NCBI GenBank assembly: GCA_964568675.1
Contig: CAZMQV010000016.1
Location: 1-50,476, forward strand
From: UPXZ01 sp964568675
Lineage (GTDB): Bacteria > Bacteroidota > Bacteroidia > Bacteroidales > Paludibacteraceae
DNA: 50,476 bases
Direction: 5' to 3'
Position numbers and translations under genes: made by a program. The notes below the pieces were generated by a model, which saw only the letters and a list, made by a program, of their open reading frames with translations, did no database searches and was not told the origin of the DNA. Positions 1 through 9,373 of this stretch are shown one piece after another. Each line of letters starts with the position of its first letter. Positions within the stretch are counted from its first letter, which is position 1.

Positions 1-52
1 GAGCACATCCCTTTTAAGGATGGGGTCCTGGGTTCGAGCCCCAGCTGAATCA
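1..52 (+). tRNA. tRNA-Lys(TTT), 3' part, cut by window edge
   Basis: The anticodon arm (stem 6-10 with 18-22, loop 11-17) shows anticodon TTT at 13-15, the T-arm is at 28-44, and the 3' acceptor strand ends with discriminator A at 52. CCA is not encoded. The D-arm and 5' acceptor strand lie outside the window. Confidence 0.93.
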
Positions 53-60
53 CGAATCAA

Positions 61-97
61 AAAAAGACTAATTGATATTTTCAATTGGTCTTTTTTG
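61..97 (+). terminator. Terminator after tRNA-Lys
   Basis: A 10-bp stem with one G-T pair (66-75 with 81-90) and a five-base loop is followed by six T residues, nine bases after the tRNA ends. Confidence 0.85.
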
Positions 98-172
98 ACT
101 TTTATATGCGCCGTCGATCGTTTAGGAGTTCTCGGCTAATTTTGTTGTCATCGTGCAGCGAGTGATTACAAC

Positions 173-221
173 AAAAACGGCGAAGATGCGCTTTTATAAA
201 AGCGCTTCTTCACCGTTTTTG
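173..221. terminator. Bidirectional terminator after the DUF349 gene
   Basis: A long, nearly perfect inverted repeat centred near 198 has arms ending in A-rich and T-rich tracts, so it can stop transcription from either side. It lies 14 bases past the stop codon of the minus-strand DUF349 gene. Confidence 0.8.
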
Positions 222-234
222 TTAGTATTATTGA

Positions 235-2151
235 TCAGATTTGCTCGTCGATCATGTTTATCTTTTGCTCAAGGAGTTTGCATTCGTCTTTGAGCGCTTC
301 AATCTTGCGTTCCATTTCCTGCAACATGCCGCCTCCCTTTTTGGAGGATACGCTCAGAAACCCGATATTGTTTTCGTAAGTCGCGATTTCCGATTTCAGA
401 TGTTCATAGGCACGAACCAATTTCTCACGTTCGCGGTAGATTTTGTTTTCGCCTTTCGAGCTAATATCTTTCAGATTGCTTTTGAACGATTCGAGTCTGC
501 GTTGCGAGGCATCGATGTTGAGTTCGTCAAACTTGGCATCCAACACGGCGCGATATTCTTTGTAGATTTTATCTTTTTCGCGGAAAGGCACATGTCCTAC
601 ACTATTCCATTCGGCAGCCAAAGCGCGTAGCGCTGATAATGACTCGGCAATGTTGTCGGTTTTTTTGAAAGCTTTTATTTTCTCAATTATTCCTTTTTTG
701 ATATCCAGGTTTTTCAATTCTTCGGTTTTTTGCCCCGACATGTTTTTGTTTTTCTGTTCGAAGAAGTAATCACATGCCGCGATAAAGCGTTTCCACACTT
801 CGTCGGAGAATTTTTTCTGAACCGGCCCGATGGTTTTCCACTCTTTTTGCAGTTTCACCAATTCGTCGGTAGTGGCTTTCCAGTCGGTGCTATCTTTGAG
901 TGCCTCCACCTTTTCACAGAGTGCTTTTTTTCTATCCAAATTCTCCGAGAGGTTGGTTTTCACTTCTTTGTAAAACTCTGCTTTTGCGGCAAAGAACTTG
1001 TCGCAGGCATCACGGTAACGTTCAAATACTTTTTGGTTAGCTTTGTGAGGGGCAAAGCCGATGGTGCGCCACTCTTCCTGCATTTCGAGAATGCTTTTAG
1101 TTGCCTCGTCCCATTCTTTATATACTTTGAATGCGTTGAAGTCAACAGCTTCGATGCGTTCGCAAAGTTGTGTTTTTTTATCTAAGTTCACTTGTTCTAT
1201 TTCGCGTATTTCGTCGAAATGTCCCTGGTGCTTTTTATTGATTACGGATGACGCTTCTTTGAATTTGTTCCAAACTTCGTCGCGCATCTCGCGGGCTACC
1301 GGTCCAAGTTCGCGCCAATCTTCGTGAAGTTTTTGGAGTTGGCGGAATGCCGATACTATTTCAGTATCTTTGTCGAGAGCTTCGGCAGCTTCAATGAGCT
1401 TGAGTTTTGCTTCCAGATTTTTACGGAAATCGTATTCACGTAGCTCATTGTTGATTTTTATTAAATCCCAAAATGACTCCTGCTGTTGGTTGTATTGTTT
1501 CCAAAGGTCGTTGCTTGCCGAAGGAGGTACCTGACCAATGGTTTTCCAATCTTGCTGCAATTGGCGGAATGTGTTGATGTTTGCCGACACATCTTCTTTG
1601 CTTTCAACGAGTTGTTTAAGCTGTTCGATGATACTGTTTTTCTTAGCCAGATTATTTTCGCGTTCCAGATCCAGGTGTGCTGATAATTTCGCCTTTTTAT
1701 CTTTAAAGTCGTTGTAGAGAGCTTTGAACTCGTCTTCAAGTTCCGTAGGTGTGGCTACAAAGTCGTCATCACTTCCCCCATTCTCGATGTGTAGGGCGCG
1801 CTGAAGTTCAGTTTCTGCTTTACATTTTTTGTAGAAATTAGATTTGATATTTTCTACTTCCTCTTTGATTTCGTTTACTTCCAGGTCTTCCAGTTCTTTG
1901 AGCCGGGCTAACATCTCCGTTTTTGTCAAATCTTTTTGCTCAGCACTTGGTTCATCTAAGCGGATGTTTACTTCCGATGTGTCATCAGTGGGCAATTCGG
2001 CTACTTCGGGCGTTTTAGCTTCAACTGCCGTTGGTGCAACCTCTGTTTCGTTCACTACTGTCGGTTCTTGTAGATTTTCCTGTGGAGTTACTTCCGGATT
2101 AATCGGGGTGTTCTGATTATCCTTTTCAATCATAGAGTCTTGTGAGTTCAT
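235..2151 (-). CDS. DUF349 repeat protein
   Basis: A 638-residue acidic, highly helical protein. Its N-terminal ~110 residues are low in complexity and rich in Glu, Thr and Pro. The rest consists of repeated DUF349 units of about 70 residues, each with a W-x-x-I/L-G-x-V/A core such as WKTIGQVP, WRELGPVA, WRTIGFAP, WKTIGPVQ and WNSVGHVP, and a long coiled coil at the C-terminus. No enzyme motif or signal peptide is seen, so it is probably cytoplasmic; the role of DUF349 proteins in Bacteroidetes is not established. The reading frame is open to a TTG at 2208, but an exact TAnnTTTG box at 2223-2230 would place the transcript start close to that TTG, so the ATG at 2151 with a leader of about 65 bases is preferred. 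The gene is monocistronic and ends at a strong terminator. Confidence 0.9.
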   Translation of the reverse strand: MNSQDSMIEKDNQNTPINPEVTPQENLQEPTVVNETEVAPTAVEAKTPEVAELPTDDTSEVNIRLDEPSAEQKDLTKTEMLARLKELEDLEVNEIKEEVENIKSNFYKKCKAETELQRALHIENGGSDDDFVATPTELEDEFKALYNDFKDKKAKLSAHLDLERENNLAKKNSIIEQLKQLVESKEDVSANINTFRQLQQDWKTIGQVPPSASNDLWKQYNQQQESFWDLIKINNELREYDFRKNLEAKLKLIEAAEALDKDTEIVSAFRQLQKLHEDWRELGPVAREMRDEVWNKFKEASSVINKKHQGHFDEIREIEQVNLDKKTQLCERIEAVDFNAFKVYKEWDEATKSILEMQEEWRTIGFAPHKANQKVFERYRDACDKFFAAKAEFYKEVKTNLSENLDRKKALCEKVEALKDSTDWKATTDELVKLQKEWKTIGPVQKKFSDEVWKRFIAACDYFFEQKNKNMSGQKTEELKNLDIKKGIIEKIKAFKKTDNIAESLSALRALAAEWNSVGHVPFREKDKIYKEYRAVLDAKFDELNIDASQRRLESFKSNLKDISSKGENKIYREREKLVRAYEHLKSEIATYENNIGFLSVSSKKGGGMLQEMERKIEALKDECKLLEQKINMIDEQI

Positions 2152-2222
2152 ATTATCAATATTTATGCAACATTTTTGTTGTGTATTCGAAATGTTGCCG
2201 GTGTCCAATTTTCATTTAAAAG

Positions 2223-2230
2223 CAAAAGTA
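2223..2230 (-). promoter_or_regulatory. Promoter -7 box of the DUF349 gene
   Basis: Reads TACTTTTG on the minus strand, an exact fit to the Bacteroidetes TAnnTTTG box. No clear -33 TTG is seen. Confidence 0.5.
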
Positions 2231-2276
2231 AGATATTTTTTTTTAATAATGCGTTTATTTCTTATAATTTGTTGAA

Positions 2277-3038
2277 TTATATCTCTTTCCGGTGTGTAAT
2301 GTAGGTGTTGGCTTGTTGTGCCGGGTTTATTTGGATGTCGTTGATCATTACATGGGCGGGGCGTGTGGCGATGTACTCAAACGCGTCGGCAATATCTTCG
2401 GCAACAAGCGGTTGCATACCTTTATAAACATTTTTTGCTTTGTCGGCATTGCCATGAAACCTCACAAGCGAAAATTCTGTTTCTGCCATTCCGGGAGAGA
2501 TGGAGCTAACTCGTATTCCATGTTTCACTAGGTCAATGCGCATTCCTTTGGTTATGGCGTTCACCGCATGTTTGGTGGCGCAATAGGTGTGACCGCCGGG
2601 GTAAACTTCAATACCGGCTATTGACGAGATGTTGATGATAAGCCCATTGCCGCGCGCTATCATGATTGGGGTGATGAGTTTTGAAATATAGAGCAATCCT
2701 TTGATGTTGGTGTCAATCATCCGTTCGAAATCGTCAAGATTGCTTTCGTCGAAAGATGCGGCTCCGGCTGCAAGCCCGGCGTTGTTCACCAAAAGGTCAA
2801 TGTCCCTGAAATTTTCTGGAAGCGATTGAATTGCTTTTTCGCAAGCTTGGGGGTTTCTTACGTCAAAACATTGTGTAACGACTTTTACATTGTGTTTCGC
2901 TATTATTTCTTGTTCCAATGTTTCGAGCAATTCTTGTCGGCGTCCGGTGATGATGAGGTTGTAGCCCAAAGAAGCCGCTCTCAAAGCAATGGCGCGACCA
3001 AAGCCCGAGCTTGCTCCGGTAATGAATGCAGTTTTCAT
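2277..3038 (-). CDS. Short-chain dehydrogenase, YdfG-like
   Basis: A 253-residue classical SDR oxidoreductase. The Rossmann-fold glycine motif TGASSGFG is at residues 7-14, NNAG lies near residue 84, and the catalytic YxxxK occurs as YCATK with the Ser of the NISS segment upstream. Wording around GRRQELL, the LVNNAGLA segment and MIDTNIKGL is very close to E. coli YdfG, an NADP-dependent 3-hydroxy acid (serine, malonic semialdehyde) dehydrogenase, so that activity is likely but inferred. It is cytoplasmic. The frame extends 11 residues upstream to a TTG, but ATG at 3038 immediately precedes the first beta strand and is preferred. It follows ribBA by 73 bases and may be in the same transcript. 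Confidence 0.9.
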   Translation of the reverse strand: MKTAFITGASSGFGRAIALRAASLGYNLIITGRRQELLETLEQEIIAKHNVKVVTQCFDVRNPQACEKAIQSLPENFRDIDLLVNNAGLAAGAASFDESNLDDFERMIDTNIKGLLYISKLITPIMIARGNGLIINISSIAGIEVYPGGHTYCATKHAVNAITKGMRIDLVKHGIRVSSISPGMAETEFSLVRFHGNADKAKNVYKGMQPLVAEDIADAFEYIATRPAHVMINDIQINPAQQANTYITHRKEI

Positions 3039-3111
3039 TTTCTGTATATCTTCGGATTTAATATTGTTCAATTTTTTATTTTGAATGGATATTTCGTGAA
3101 ATTGTCTGTGC

Positions 3112-4329
3112 TTATTCTCCTTTTGGATATCGGAGGCTATGTCCCATTCTTTTCTTTTTGGTCTCCATGTAAAAAGCGTTGTATTTGTTGGGTTCTATTT
3201 CCAACGGTACATTCTCAACGATGGTAAGTCCGTAGGATTCCAGTCCTATCCGCTTTTTCGGGTTGTTGGTCATCAGTCTGATTTTGCCTACTCCCACTTC
3301 GCGAAGTATCATTGCGCCAACTCCATAGTCGCGCTCGTCAGCCCTGAATCCTAAGTGCAAGTTGGCATCTACGGTGTCAAGTCCTTCTTCCTGAAGTTTA
3401 TAAGCTTTCATTTTATTAAGAAGTCCAATGCCTCGTCCTTCTTGATTCATATACACCAGAACACCTTTTCCTTCTTTTTCTATCATTTGCATAGCCTTGT
3501 GAAGTTGTTCGCCGCATTCACAACGCATGGAGCCAAAAATGTCGCCGGTGATACACGATGAATGTACGCGTACCAACACGGATTCGTCGGGCGTCCAACT
3601 TCCTTTTATCAGTGCCACGTGTTCCATTCCGTTTGAAAGTTGTTTGAACGGGATTAATCTGAAATGGCCGTATGCTGTAGGCATTTCTACTTCCACGCCT
3701 ATCTCAATGAGCGATTCGGTTCGAATACGGTAAGCAATGAGGTCAGCAATTGAAATGATTTTCAAGTCGAGTTCTTCCGAAAGTTTCAGTAGTTCGGGTA
3801 GGCGCGCCATACTACCATCGTCGTTCATTATTTCAATTAAGGCACCTGCTGGATATAAACCTGCTAAGCGCGCCAAATCCACAGCCGCCTCGGTATGTCC
3901 GGCGCGTCGCAATACGCCTCTTGTTCTTGCGCGAAGCGGAAATATATGTCCGGGACGGCCAAAAGTTTCAGGCTTTGAGTCGGGGTTGGCAAGTGCCTGG
4001 AGAGTGGCTGCTCTATCCCAGATAGATACTCCGGTGGTGCAACCTTCTAATTTGTCAACACTGATGGTGAAAGGTGTGGAGTGCATCGAAGTGTTGACAT
4101 TGGCTTGCATCTCAAGCTCCAATTCATCGCATCGCTCTTCGGTGAGTGGTGCGCAAAGCACTCCACGTCCATGTTTGAGCATGAAATTTACCATTTCAGG
4201 TGTAACTTTCTCAGCCGCACAAATGAAATCGCCTTCATTTTCGCGATCTTCATCATCTACAACGATTACAAACTTGCCATCTTTTATGTCTTCAATGGCA
4301 GCTTCAATTTTGTCCAGTTTTTCTTTCAT
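3112..4329 (-). CDS. ribBA: Bifunctional riboflavin enzyme RibBA
   Basis: A 405-residue fusion of two first-step enzymes of riboflavin synthesis. The N-terminal half (about 1-200) is 3,4-dihydroxy-2-butanone-4-phosphate synthase, with the acidic metal-binding motif DDEDRENEGD near residues 24-33. The C-terminal half (about 205-400) is GTP cyclohydrolase II, with the zinc site HSSCITGDIFGSMRCEC (three Cys) and the catalytic region NQEGRGIGL. Length and key residues match complete two-domain enzymes. The start is the ATG at 4329 (an in-frame TTG lies six bases upstream). It lies 44 bases behind the permease gene, on the same strand. A TATATTTG box at 4333-4340 abuts the start codon and may be chance, since it would imply an almost leaderless transcript. 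Confidence 0.95.
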   Translation of the reverse strand: MKEKLDKIEAAIEDIKDGKFVIVVDDEDRENEGDFICAAEKVTPEMVNFMLKHGRGVLCAPLTEERCDELELEMQANVNTSMHSTPFTISVDKLEGCTTGVSIWDRAATLQALANPDSKPETFGRPGHIFPLRARTRGVLRRAGHTEAAVDLARLAGLYPAGALIEIMNDDGSMARLPELLKLSEELDLKIISIADLIAYRIRTESLIEIGVEVEMPTAYGHFRLIPFKQLSNGMEHVALIKGSWTPDESVLVRVHSSCITGDIFGSMRCECGEQLHKAMQMIEKEGKGVLVYMNQEGRGIGLLNKMKAYKLQEEGLDTVDANLHLGFRADERDYGVGAMILREVGVGKIRLMTNNPKKRIGLESYGLTIVENVPLEIEPNKYNAFYMETKKKRMGHSLRYPKGE

Positions 4330-4373
4330 AGTCAAATATATTTTTATATAATCTTAAAAATCATACCAACGGG

Positions 4374-5945
4374 CTACGCTTCGTTTGCTGTGATTTGTGT
4401 TTGATTTTTGGTGTGTTTGCCTGTTTTCTTATGAAAAATGTTTTTGATCTTTTCGAAAAGAATAATGTAACTTTCTGTTCGGAAAATACTCGCGTCGGTA
4501 ACTGCTTTCCACGTAAGGAACAATCCGAGTGGGAAGAGCACCGTAGAGCTTAACCACATTCCCTCGTAAACTTCCCAAAATCCTTCACGAGCCATTTTAT
4601 AGCCAGTGGTGTCTATTATATAGTAGATTACAAATAATATTACGGACACTACGATAGGGAATCCAAGTCCTCCTTTGCGTATCAATGCGCCGAGTGGAGC
4701 GCCAATAAAGAAGAAAATGAGGCAGGCGAAAGAAAGTGTGAATTTTCGATGCCACTCTATTTGATGTCGTCTGACAGTCATTGTGGGGTCGAGCAGCATT
4801 ATTTTGTTGTATTCAATTCGTTCTTTCATACTTTGAGCAGCTTGTTCGGCTATTAGCACGGCACTTTCCATTTGCTGCTTGTCGAGCGAGCGAAAAAGAG
4901 AATCGGCATCGAGTACTTTCTTAGCCACTACTTTTGTGTTTCCCGCTATTTCTAAGTTGTTGGCTTCGGTAAGCGTGTCGGTGAGGGTAGCGGCTGTGTT
5001 GTTGGCGCCGTACTGAGAGTCGGCCAGTTTCCTGACGATGGGAAACTGGGTGGTTATCATGTCGTGGGCTTGTTCTGAGCCTCGCATCTTCACGATGCGC
5101 GAAACCGAATCAATTGTTTCGTTTAGCTGTAAGATGTTTTTACTTACGTGCTGATCCTTTAGGATAGATTCATCGTAACGGTTAAATTCCGTGTCGAAGT
5201 CGAGCAGGATGTCTTTTTCGGCAAATATTTCCCTGCGATAGGGGATACTTGCATTGTTGGAGTTAAACCCACCCTGACTTCGCAGGTTTTCGAAACTTTC
5301 GCCACTGTAAAGCGATAGTTTCATGTATTTGTTGTCGGCAGTAAACTGCACTCTCCCCGAATCGGCAAGCATGACAGTGCCATTCTCAAAACCTTTTGAA
5401 AAATCGTATATCATCAGGTCGCGCAGTAGTTTCTGCGATTGATCTTTTTGCCTCACATAGAGGTTGTAACCATTGATTCCTTTGTAAAACTCGCCTTCGG
5501 GAATGTCAAATTCCGGTGATTTTTGTCGGAGGGAAAATATCAAAGTCCAAAGCTTTTGTTGCGCCACGGGAAGTACATTGTTTGAGAAGAAAAAGGCGCC
5601 AATGGACAGAATGGAGATAAAAACAATCAGTCCACGCATGATTCGAAACAGGGATATTCCGGCCGATTTCATTGCCGTAAGCTCGAAGTTTTCACCCAGA
5701 TTACCAAAATTCATCAATGCCGCCAGCAATATGGCGAGTGGTAACGCCATGGGTACGGTTTGGAGGGCTGCATATCCGAAGAATTCGGCAAGCACATCCA
5801 TGCTGATACCTTTGCCGATAAGGTCGGGCATTTGCTTCCAGGTAAATTGCATCAGTAAAATGAGCAAACTGATGAAAAATGTCATGAAGAAATAGACCGT
5901 GAACGATCTGACTATGTATCTGTCTAATTTTTTAATACCAACCAT
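4374..5945 (-). CDS. LptF/LptG (YjgP/YjgQ) family permease
   Basis: A 523-residue inner-membrane protein of the LPS-export permease family. It begins KKLDRYIVRSF, typical of the family, followed by three N-terminal membrane helices (about 10-110), a large soluble periplasmic domain (about 120-390) and three C-terminal helices. LptF and LptG drive LPS from the inner membrane with the LptB ATPase; which of the two this is cannot be told alone, and LptB is not in the window. The frame opens at a TTG at 5969, but that codon lies inside a TACATTTG promoter box at 5967-5974, so the ATG at 5945 is preferred. The predicted periplasmic insert is longer than in E. coli, as is common in Bacteroidetes. 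Confidence 0.88.
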   Translation of the reverse strand: MVGIKKLDRYIVRSFTVYFFMTFFISLLILLMQFTWKQMPDLIGKGISMDVLAEFFGYAALQTVPMALPLAILLAALMNFGNLGENFELTAMKSAGISLFRIMRGLIVFISILSIGAFFFSNNVLPVAQQKLWTLIFSLRQKSPEFDIPEGEFYKGINGYNLYVRQKDQSQKLLRDLMIYDFSKGFENGTVMLADSGRVQFTADNKYMKLSLYSGESFENLRSQGGFNSNNASIPYRREIFAEKDILLDFDTEFNRYDESILKDQHVSKNILQLNETIDSVSRIVKMRGSEQAHDMITTQFPIVRKLADSQYGANNTAATLTDTLTEANNLEIAGNTKVVAKKVLDADSLFRSLDKQQMESAVLIAEQAAQSMKERIEYNKIMLLDPTMTVRRHQIEWHRKFTLSFACLIFFFIGAPLGALIRKGGLGFPIVVSVILFVIYYIIDTTGYKMAREGFWEVYEGMWLSSTVLFPLGLFLTWKAVTDASIFRTESYIILFEKIKNIFHKKTGKHTKNQTQITANEA

Positions 5946-5966
5946 TGCGTATCGTGAATGAGCTTG

Positions 5967-5974
5967 CAAATGTA
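5967..5974 (-). promoter_or_regulatory. Promoter -7 box for the permease-ribBA run
   Basis: Reads TACATTTG on the minus strand. It would place the transcript start near 5960, about 15 bases before the ATG at 5945. No good -33 element is visible. Confidence 0.5.
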
Positions 5975-6108
5975 CTCAAATTTTAGTGATTTTGATGCTG
6001 TTTTTCGAACGAATGCTTTTTATGCTCTATTAACTATGCTTGCTACGGCGACTTTTCTGTAGATTCCGACAATTTTCAAGCATATTTTTGCTTCATCAGG
6101 CCAGCTCG

Positions 6109-7473
6109 TCAGGCGTGTATCGCTGTTTTGTTTAGTTTTTTAAGGAATAAAAACAATGTCAATGACGTTACTATCACCGATACGAAATCGGATATTGGCA
6201 TGGACATCCACACTCCCGTTAATCCATAGACCGGAGGTAGCAACAACAGGCAAGGAATCAAGAAAAGCACTTGTCTTGTTAGGCTTAAAAACATCGATAT
6301 TTTTGCACGTCCGATTGATTGAAAGAAATTGGTGATGACTATTTGTCCGCCTACCAAAGGGAATATAATTACGGATATGCGAATGGCATTGGATGCAAGT
6401 GCGATCAATTCCTCGTCTTGCGTGAAAAGCGAGGCTAACAGATGTGGAAAAAATGTACCCAAAACAAATCCCAAAGTCGAGATGGTGGTAGCTACTAAGA
6501 TGGTGTATTTTAATGTCTTCTGAACTCTGTCAAAATTTCCGGCACCAAAGTTAAAACCTACTATGGGTTGCGCGCCCTGATTGAGTCCGACAACAAACAT
6601 GATAATAAGCGATACGATGCTATTTTGAATGCCTAATGCGCCGATTGCCAAATCTCCTCCATGTGCCATCAATGCCTGATTCATTAATATGATGATAAAA
6701 CTCATGGCTATTTGCATGGTGAATGGCGATATGCCTATCCCCAGAATTGAAGTAACAATATCTTTGTCCAAAGCAAAATACTTTTTCTGAAATCTTATTG
6801 CAGATTTTTTCTTGAAAAAGTGCGAAATTACCCACACGCAACTTGCCAGCATGGAAATGGCAGTGGCTGTAGCGGCACCCTTAATGCCCCAGCCAAATAC
6901 GAAGATGAATAAAGGGGCTAAGATAACATTGATCACGGCGCTAATAAACATGGTGTACATCGCTTTTTTGGGATAGCCCGAAGCCCTCATGATGTTGTTG
7001 AAACTGAAATTGAGAGTTGCAACCAGCATGGCGGGGATGATTATTATCATAAAGTCTTCGGCATATTTGATGGTGTTTTCGCTCCCGCCAAAGTGCATCA
7101 ATATGTCTGTCATGAAAATTAGTGATAATATCACGACAGGCCCAATAATTATCAGGTTTAGAATAAGCGCGTTTGCTAAAATCTTATTCGATTTCTCAAT
7201 GTTGTTTTCGCCTAAACTAATTGAAATTCGGGACGCAGCGCCCACGCCTACCAACATACCAAAGGCAAAAAGAAGATTCATAAAAGGGAAGGTGAGCGCC
7301 AAACCGGATATTGCTAACGCCCCTACGCCATGCCCAATGAATATCCTGTCAATAACATTGTAGAGCGAAGATACCATCGTGCCGATAATAGCCGGTAGTG
7401 AGTATGTCCAGAGAAGGCTTCCGATACTTGCAGAGCCCAATTTGTTGTCGGTTTTTATTGTAGTACTTGACAT
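6109..7473 (-). CDS. MATE-family multidrug exporter
   Basis: A 454-residue integral membrane protein with about 12 predicted membrane helices, in two similar halves. MATE hallmarks include the N-terminal LGSASIGSLLWTYSLPAIIG and VIDRIFIGHGVGALAISG segments, and in the second half QAPIVGFNFGAGNFDRV-like wording (here GAQPIVGFNFGAGN). MATE proteins expel cationic drugs and metabolites in exchange for Na+ or H+; the substrate cannot be read from sequence. ATG at 7473 gives a typical N-terminus. It is on the same strand as the permease downstream, with 163 bases between them. Confidence 0.92.
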   Translation of the reverse strand: MSSTTIKTDNKLGSASIGSLLWTYSLPAIIGTMVSSLYNVIDRIFIGHGVGALAISGLALTFPFMNLLFAFGMLVGVGAASRISISLGENNIEKSNKILANALILNLIIIGPVVILSLIFMTDILMHFGGSENTIKYAEDFMIIIIPAMLVATLNFSFNNIMRASGYPKKAMYTMFISAVINVILAPLFIFVFGWGIKGAATATAISMLASCVWVISHFFKKKSAIRFQKKYFALDKDIVTSILGIGISPFTMQIAMSFIIILMNQALMAHGGDLAIGALGIQNSIVSLIIMFVVGLNQGAQPIVGFNFGAGNFDRVQKTLKYTILVATTISTLGFVLGTFFPHLLASLFTQDEELIALASNAIRISVIIFPLVGGQIVITNFFQSIGRAKISMFLSLTRQVLFLIPCLLLLPPVYGLTGVWMSMPISDFVSVIVTSLTLFLFLKKLNKTAIHA

Positions 7474-7653
7474 TGAATATTTTTTAGAGAAGTTTCTATA
7501 TTTCCTCGCCGCAGGTTTTTATTCAACATGCAACCGCTTGCAAAGTTTAGTGGAACTGCGTGAAAAGCTGAGAAAACGTGAGGTTTATGGTATGGTGCGG
7601 GTAATCGATGTGCCCAATACTTCAGAAAGGTGTAATTGAATTTGACTCAATCG

Positions 7654-7692
7654 AATAAAGCTCGATTTTACGAACGTAAAATCGAGCTTATT
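7654..7692. terminator. Terminator, perfect 15-bp hairpin
   Basis: Perfect 15-base arms at 7658-7672 and 7675-7689. It lies 17 bases past the stop of the outer-membrane barrel gene that ends at 7709, on the minus strand. T-tracts are short, so strength is uncertain. Confidence 0.65.
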
Positions 7693-7708
7693 GTATGCTG
7701 CAAAGAGA

Positions 7709-8395
7709 TTAAAATTCGTATTCAAAAGCAACGTACCACCCTTTGGTTCTTTGTGGGTAGGCTTTGTGCTTGCTTATGTTGTTTAAGCCCCAGTCGTAGC
7801 CACTTTTTAAGCGGTAGCTTTTCCATTGCACTCCACCTCCTGCTCCCAGTTGGATGTTGATTCGATTCAGTTCTTCGTCGAATGAATTGTACGTTCCCGT
7901 TTTAGGATAATCCAAAGGGTTGGTTGGTGCGGGAGTTACGGTTTTTGCTGTGAATTTTACCGTCTCCGTATGCGCTAAACCGATGCCAAACGAGGGTCCG
8001 GCATATCCGAAAAGCTTTAACCCCCAAAATATGGGAAGCGTATAAGCCACACGCACCGGTATATCGAGGTAATGTCCTTTGTAGTTGAATGAAGCAGTGT
8101 CGCTGTGCGCGTAAAGTTGATTTCTTTTCCCAAAATCGTAGGAATAACTTAGGCCGGTCTCAATTCCCAGTCCGTATTGAAGCGGAATTTCGATGTTCAA
8201 GCCGCCTTTGATGTATTGCGATGGAGCGGTTACAGTGTAATTTCCGTATCGGAAAGACTGACCGTAGCTTAGTTCCGCGCGGTATTCTATCGAAGGCGTC
8301 TCGCTTTCTTTTGTTTCTTTAGGCGCTGGAGTTTTTTGCGCAGTTGCCGACAAGCTTATAATAAGAAGTGCAAATAAAATGCTTTTTACTTTCAT
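7709..8395 (-). CDS. Outer-membrane beta-barrel protein (paralog 1)
   Basis: A 228-residue protein with a cleavable signal peptide (MKVKSILFALLIISLSATAQ, cut probably after Ala) followed by alternating hydrophobic strands typical of the small porin-like barrels of Bacteroidetes (PF13568 type). Marks shared with the next two genes are 'G.AG..YG', 'ALDIPVRVAY', 'GGPNF/GPSFGIG', 'QLGAGGGVQWK' and 'YDWGLNNI', and a C-terminal aromatic residue (EYEF), as expected for barrel insertion by BamA. Function unknown. It is the most divergent of the three, having lost the N-terminal 'FGVAAGYG' wording. Gap to the next gene upstream is 101 bases. Confidence 0.8.
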   Translation of the reverse strand: MKVKSILFALLIISLSATAQKTPAPKETKESETPSIEYRAELSYGQSFRYGNYTVTAPSQYIKGGLNIEIPLQYGLGIETGLSYSYDFGKRNQLYAHSDTASFNYKGHYLDIPVRVAYTLPIFWGLKLFGYAGPSFGIGLAHTETVKFTAKTVTPAPTNPLDYPKTGTYNSFDEELNRINIQLGAGGGVQWKSYRLKSGYDWGLNNISKHKAYPQRTKGWYVAFEYEF

Positions 8396-8496
8396 GTGGT
8401 GTATAATAATATATTTAGTGGCAATTTTTTTATGGAGGGTTTTTTAAGCTATCGATTTGTAGCGTCAATAGAAATCTCTCTTTGTGGCTTTTTGCT

Positions 8497-9180
8497 TTAG
8501 AATGTGTATGACAATGAAAGCTTTATGTCGTTGCTTCGCAAGGAGGCATTCTCAAAATTTGTTCTGTTGAGCACTCCCCAATCGTAGCTGCCACTAAGCG
8601 AAATTTTTGTCCACTGAATACCCAGTCCTACTCCCAGTTGAAGGTCGAGCGCGTTGTAGTCGGTGCCCGATTTATAAATATTTTCACCAGTTTGCTTTGT
8701 AGTTAGCTTTTTGTCAACATAGCTTTCTTGACTATTTATTTTGCTGATGGCATAGTTTACATTGGGTCCTCCAAATACGAAGAAACTAAGTTCGTCGGCC
8801 AAATTTGCCGAATATCTGACGCGGAACGGGATGTCCAACGCGCTCAAACTATTGCTTTCCTGTTTCCATGTCCCAAATTTATCTTTCAGAGTTTTCTGAG
8901 CAGTGGTTATGCTCACTCCACCAAACCGATTGTAGAGCGCGCCGGTTTGGATGGCAAAATTTTCGTTAATGTTTAGTTTCAACATTGGTCCCACGTGAAA
9001 TCCATTGAAGTTTAAGGAGTTGATTACCGGCACTTTGATTGACCTTGAGTCTTTGAGCCGTGGCATGGTGTATCCATAGCCTGCAGCTACGCCAAATTCC
9101 ACCTTTTTGTCCTGAGCATGCGCGTTTAATCCAATGAGGCTTATCAAGAAAACAGTTAAGAACTTATGTATGGTTTTCAT
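8497..9180 (-). CDS. Outer-membrane beta-barrel protein (paralog 2)
   Basis: A 227-residue barrel with signal peptide MKTIHKFLTVFLISLIGLNAHA and a C-terminal SLSYTF. Shares NGFHVGPM, DIPFRVRYS, FGGPNVNYAIS, LQLGVGLGIQW and SYDWGVLNRTN with paralog 3. The frame is open for 20 more residues, but an exact TATCTTTG promoter box at 9222-9229 lies within that stretch, so ATG at 9180 with a leader of about 35 bases is the real start. Role unknown; likely outer membrane. Confidence 0.82.
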   Translation of the reverse strand: MKTIHKFLTVFLISLIGLNAHAQDKKVEFGVAAGYGYTMPRLKDSRSIKVPVINSLNFNGFHVGPMLKLNINENFAIQTGALYNRFGGVSITTAQKTLKDKFGTWKQESNSLSALDIPFRVRYSANLADELSFFVFGGPNVNYAISKINSQESYVDKKLTTKQTGENIYKSGTDYNALDLQLGVGLGIQWTKISLSGSYDWGVLNRTNFENASLRSNDIKLSLSYTF

Positions 9181-9221
9181 TTTGTAACAGTTTTTTTGTT
9201 GTGTGAAATTAATAATGACTG

Positions 9222-9229
9222 CAAAGATA
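9222..9229 (-). promoter_or_regulatory. Promoter -7 box of barrel paralog 2
   Basis: Reads TATCTTTG on the minus strand, matching TAnnTTTG. It sets the start of the gene ending at 8497. Confidence 0.5.
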
Positions 9230-9308
9230 CACATTTTCATCGTGTTGAAAAGAATTGAGACCGTTCAAATAACATATTCAATCCGGTTTTTTAGTTTTTT
9301 AAAATACG

Positions 9309-9336
9309 AAACAGCCGGATTGACTTCCGGCTGTTC
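9309..9336 (-). terminator. Terminator after barrel paralog 3
   Basis: Inverted repeat of about 10 bases (AACAGCCGGA type arms at 9310-9319 and 9326-9335) 38 bases past the stop codon at 9374, with a T-rich stretch after it on the minus strand. Confidence 0.6.
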
Positions 9337-9373
9337 CCAATTTTTAAGCAAAAATCTTTTTTTGAGTGTCGGA

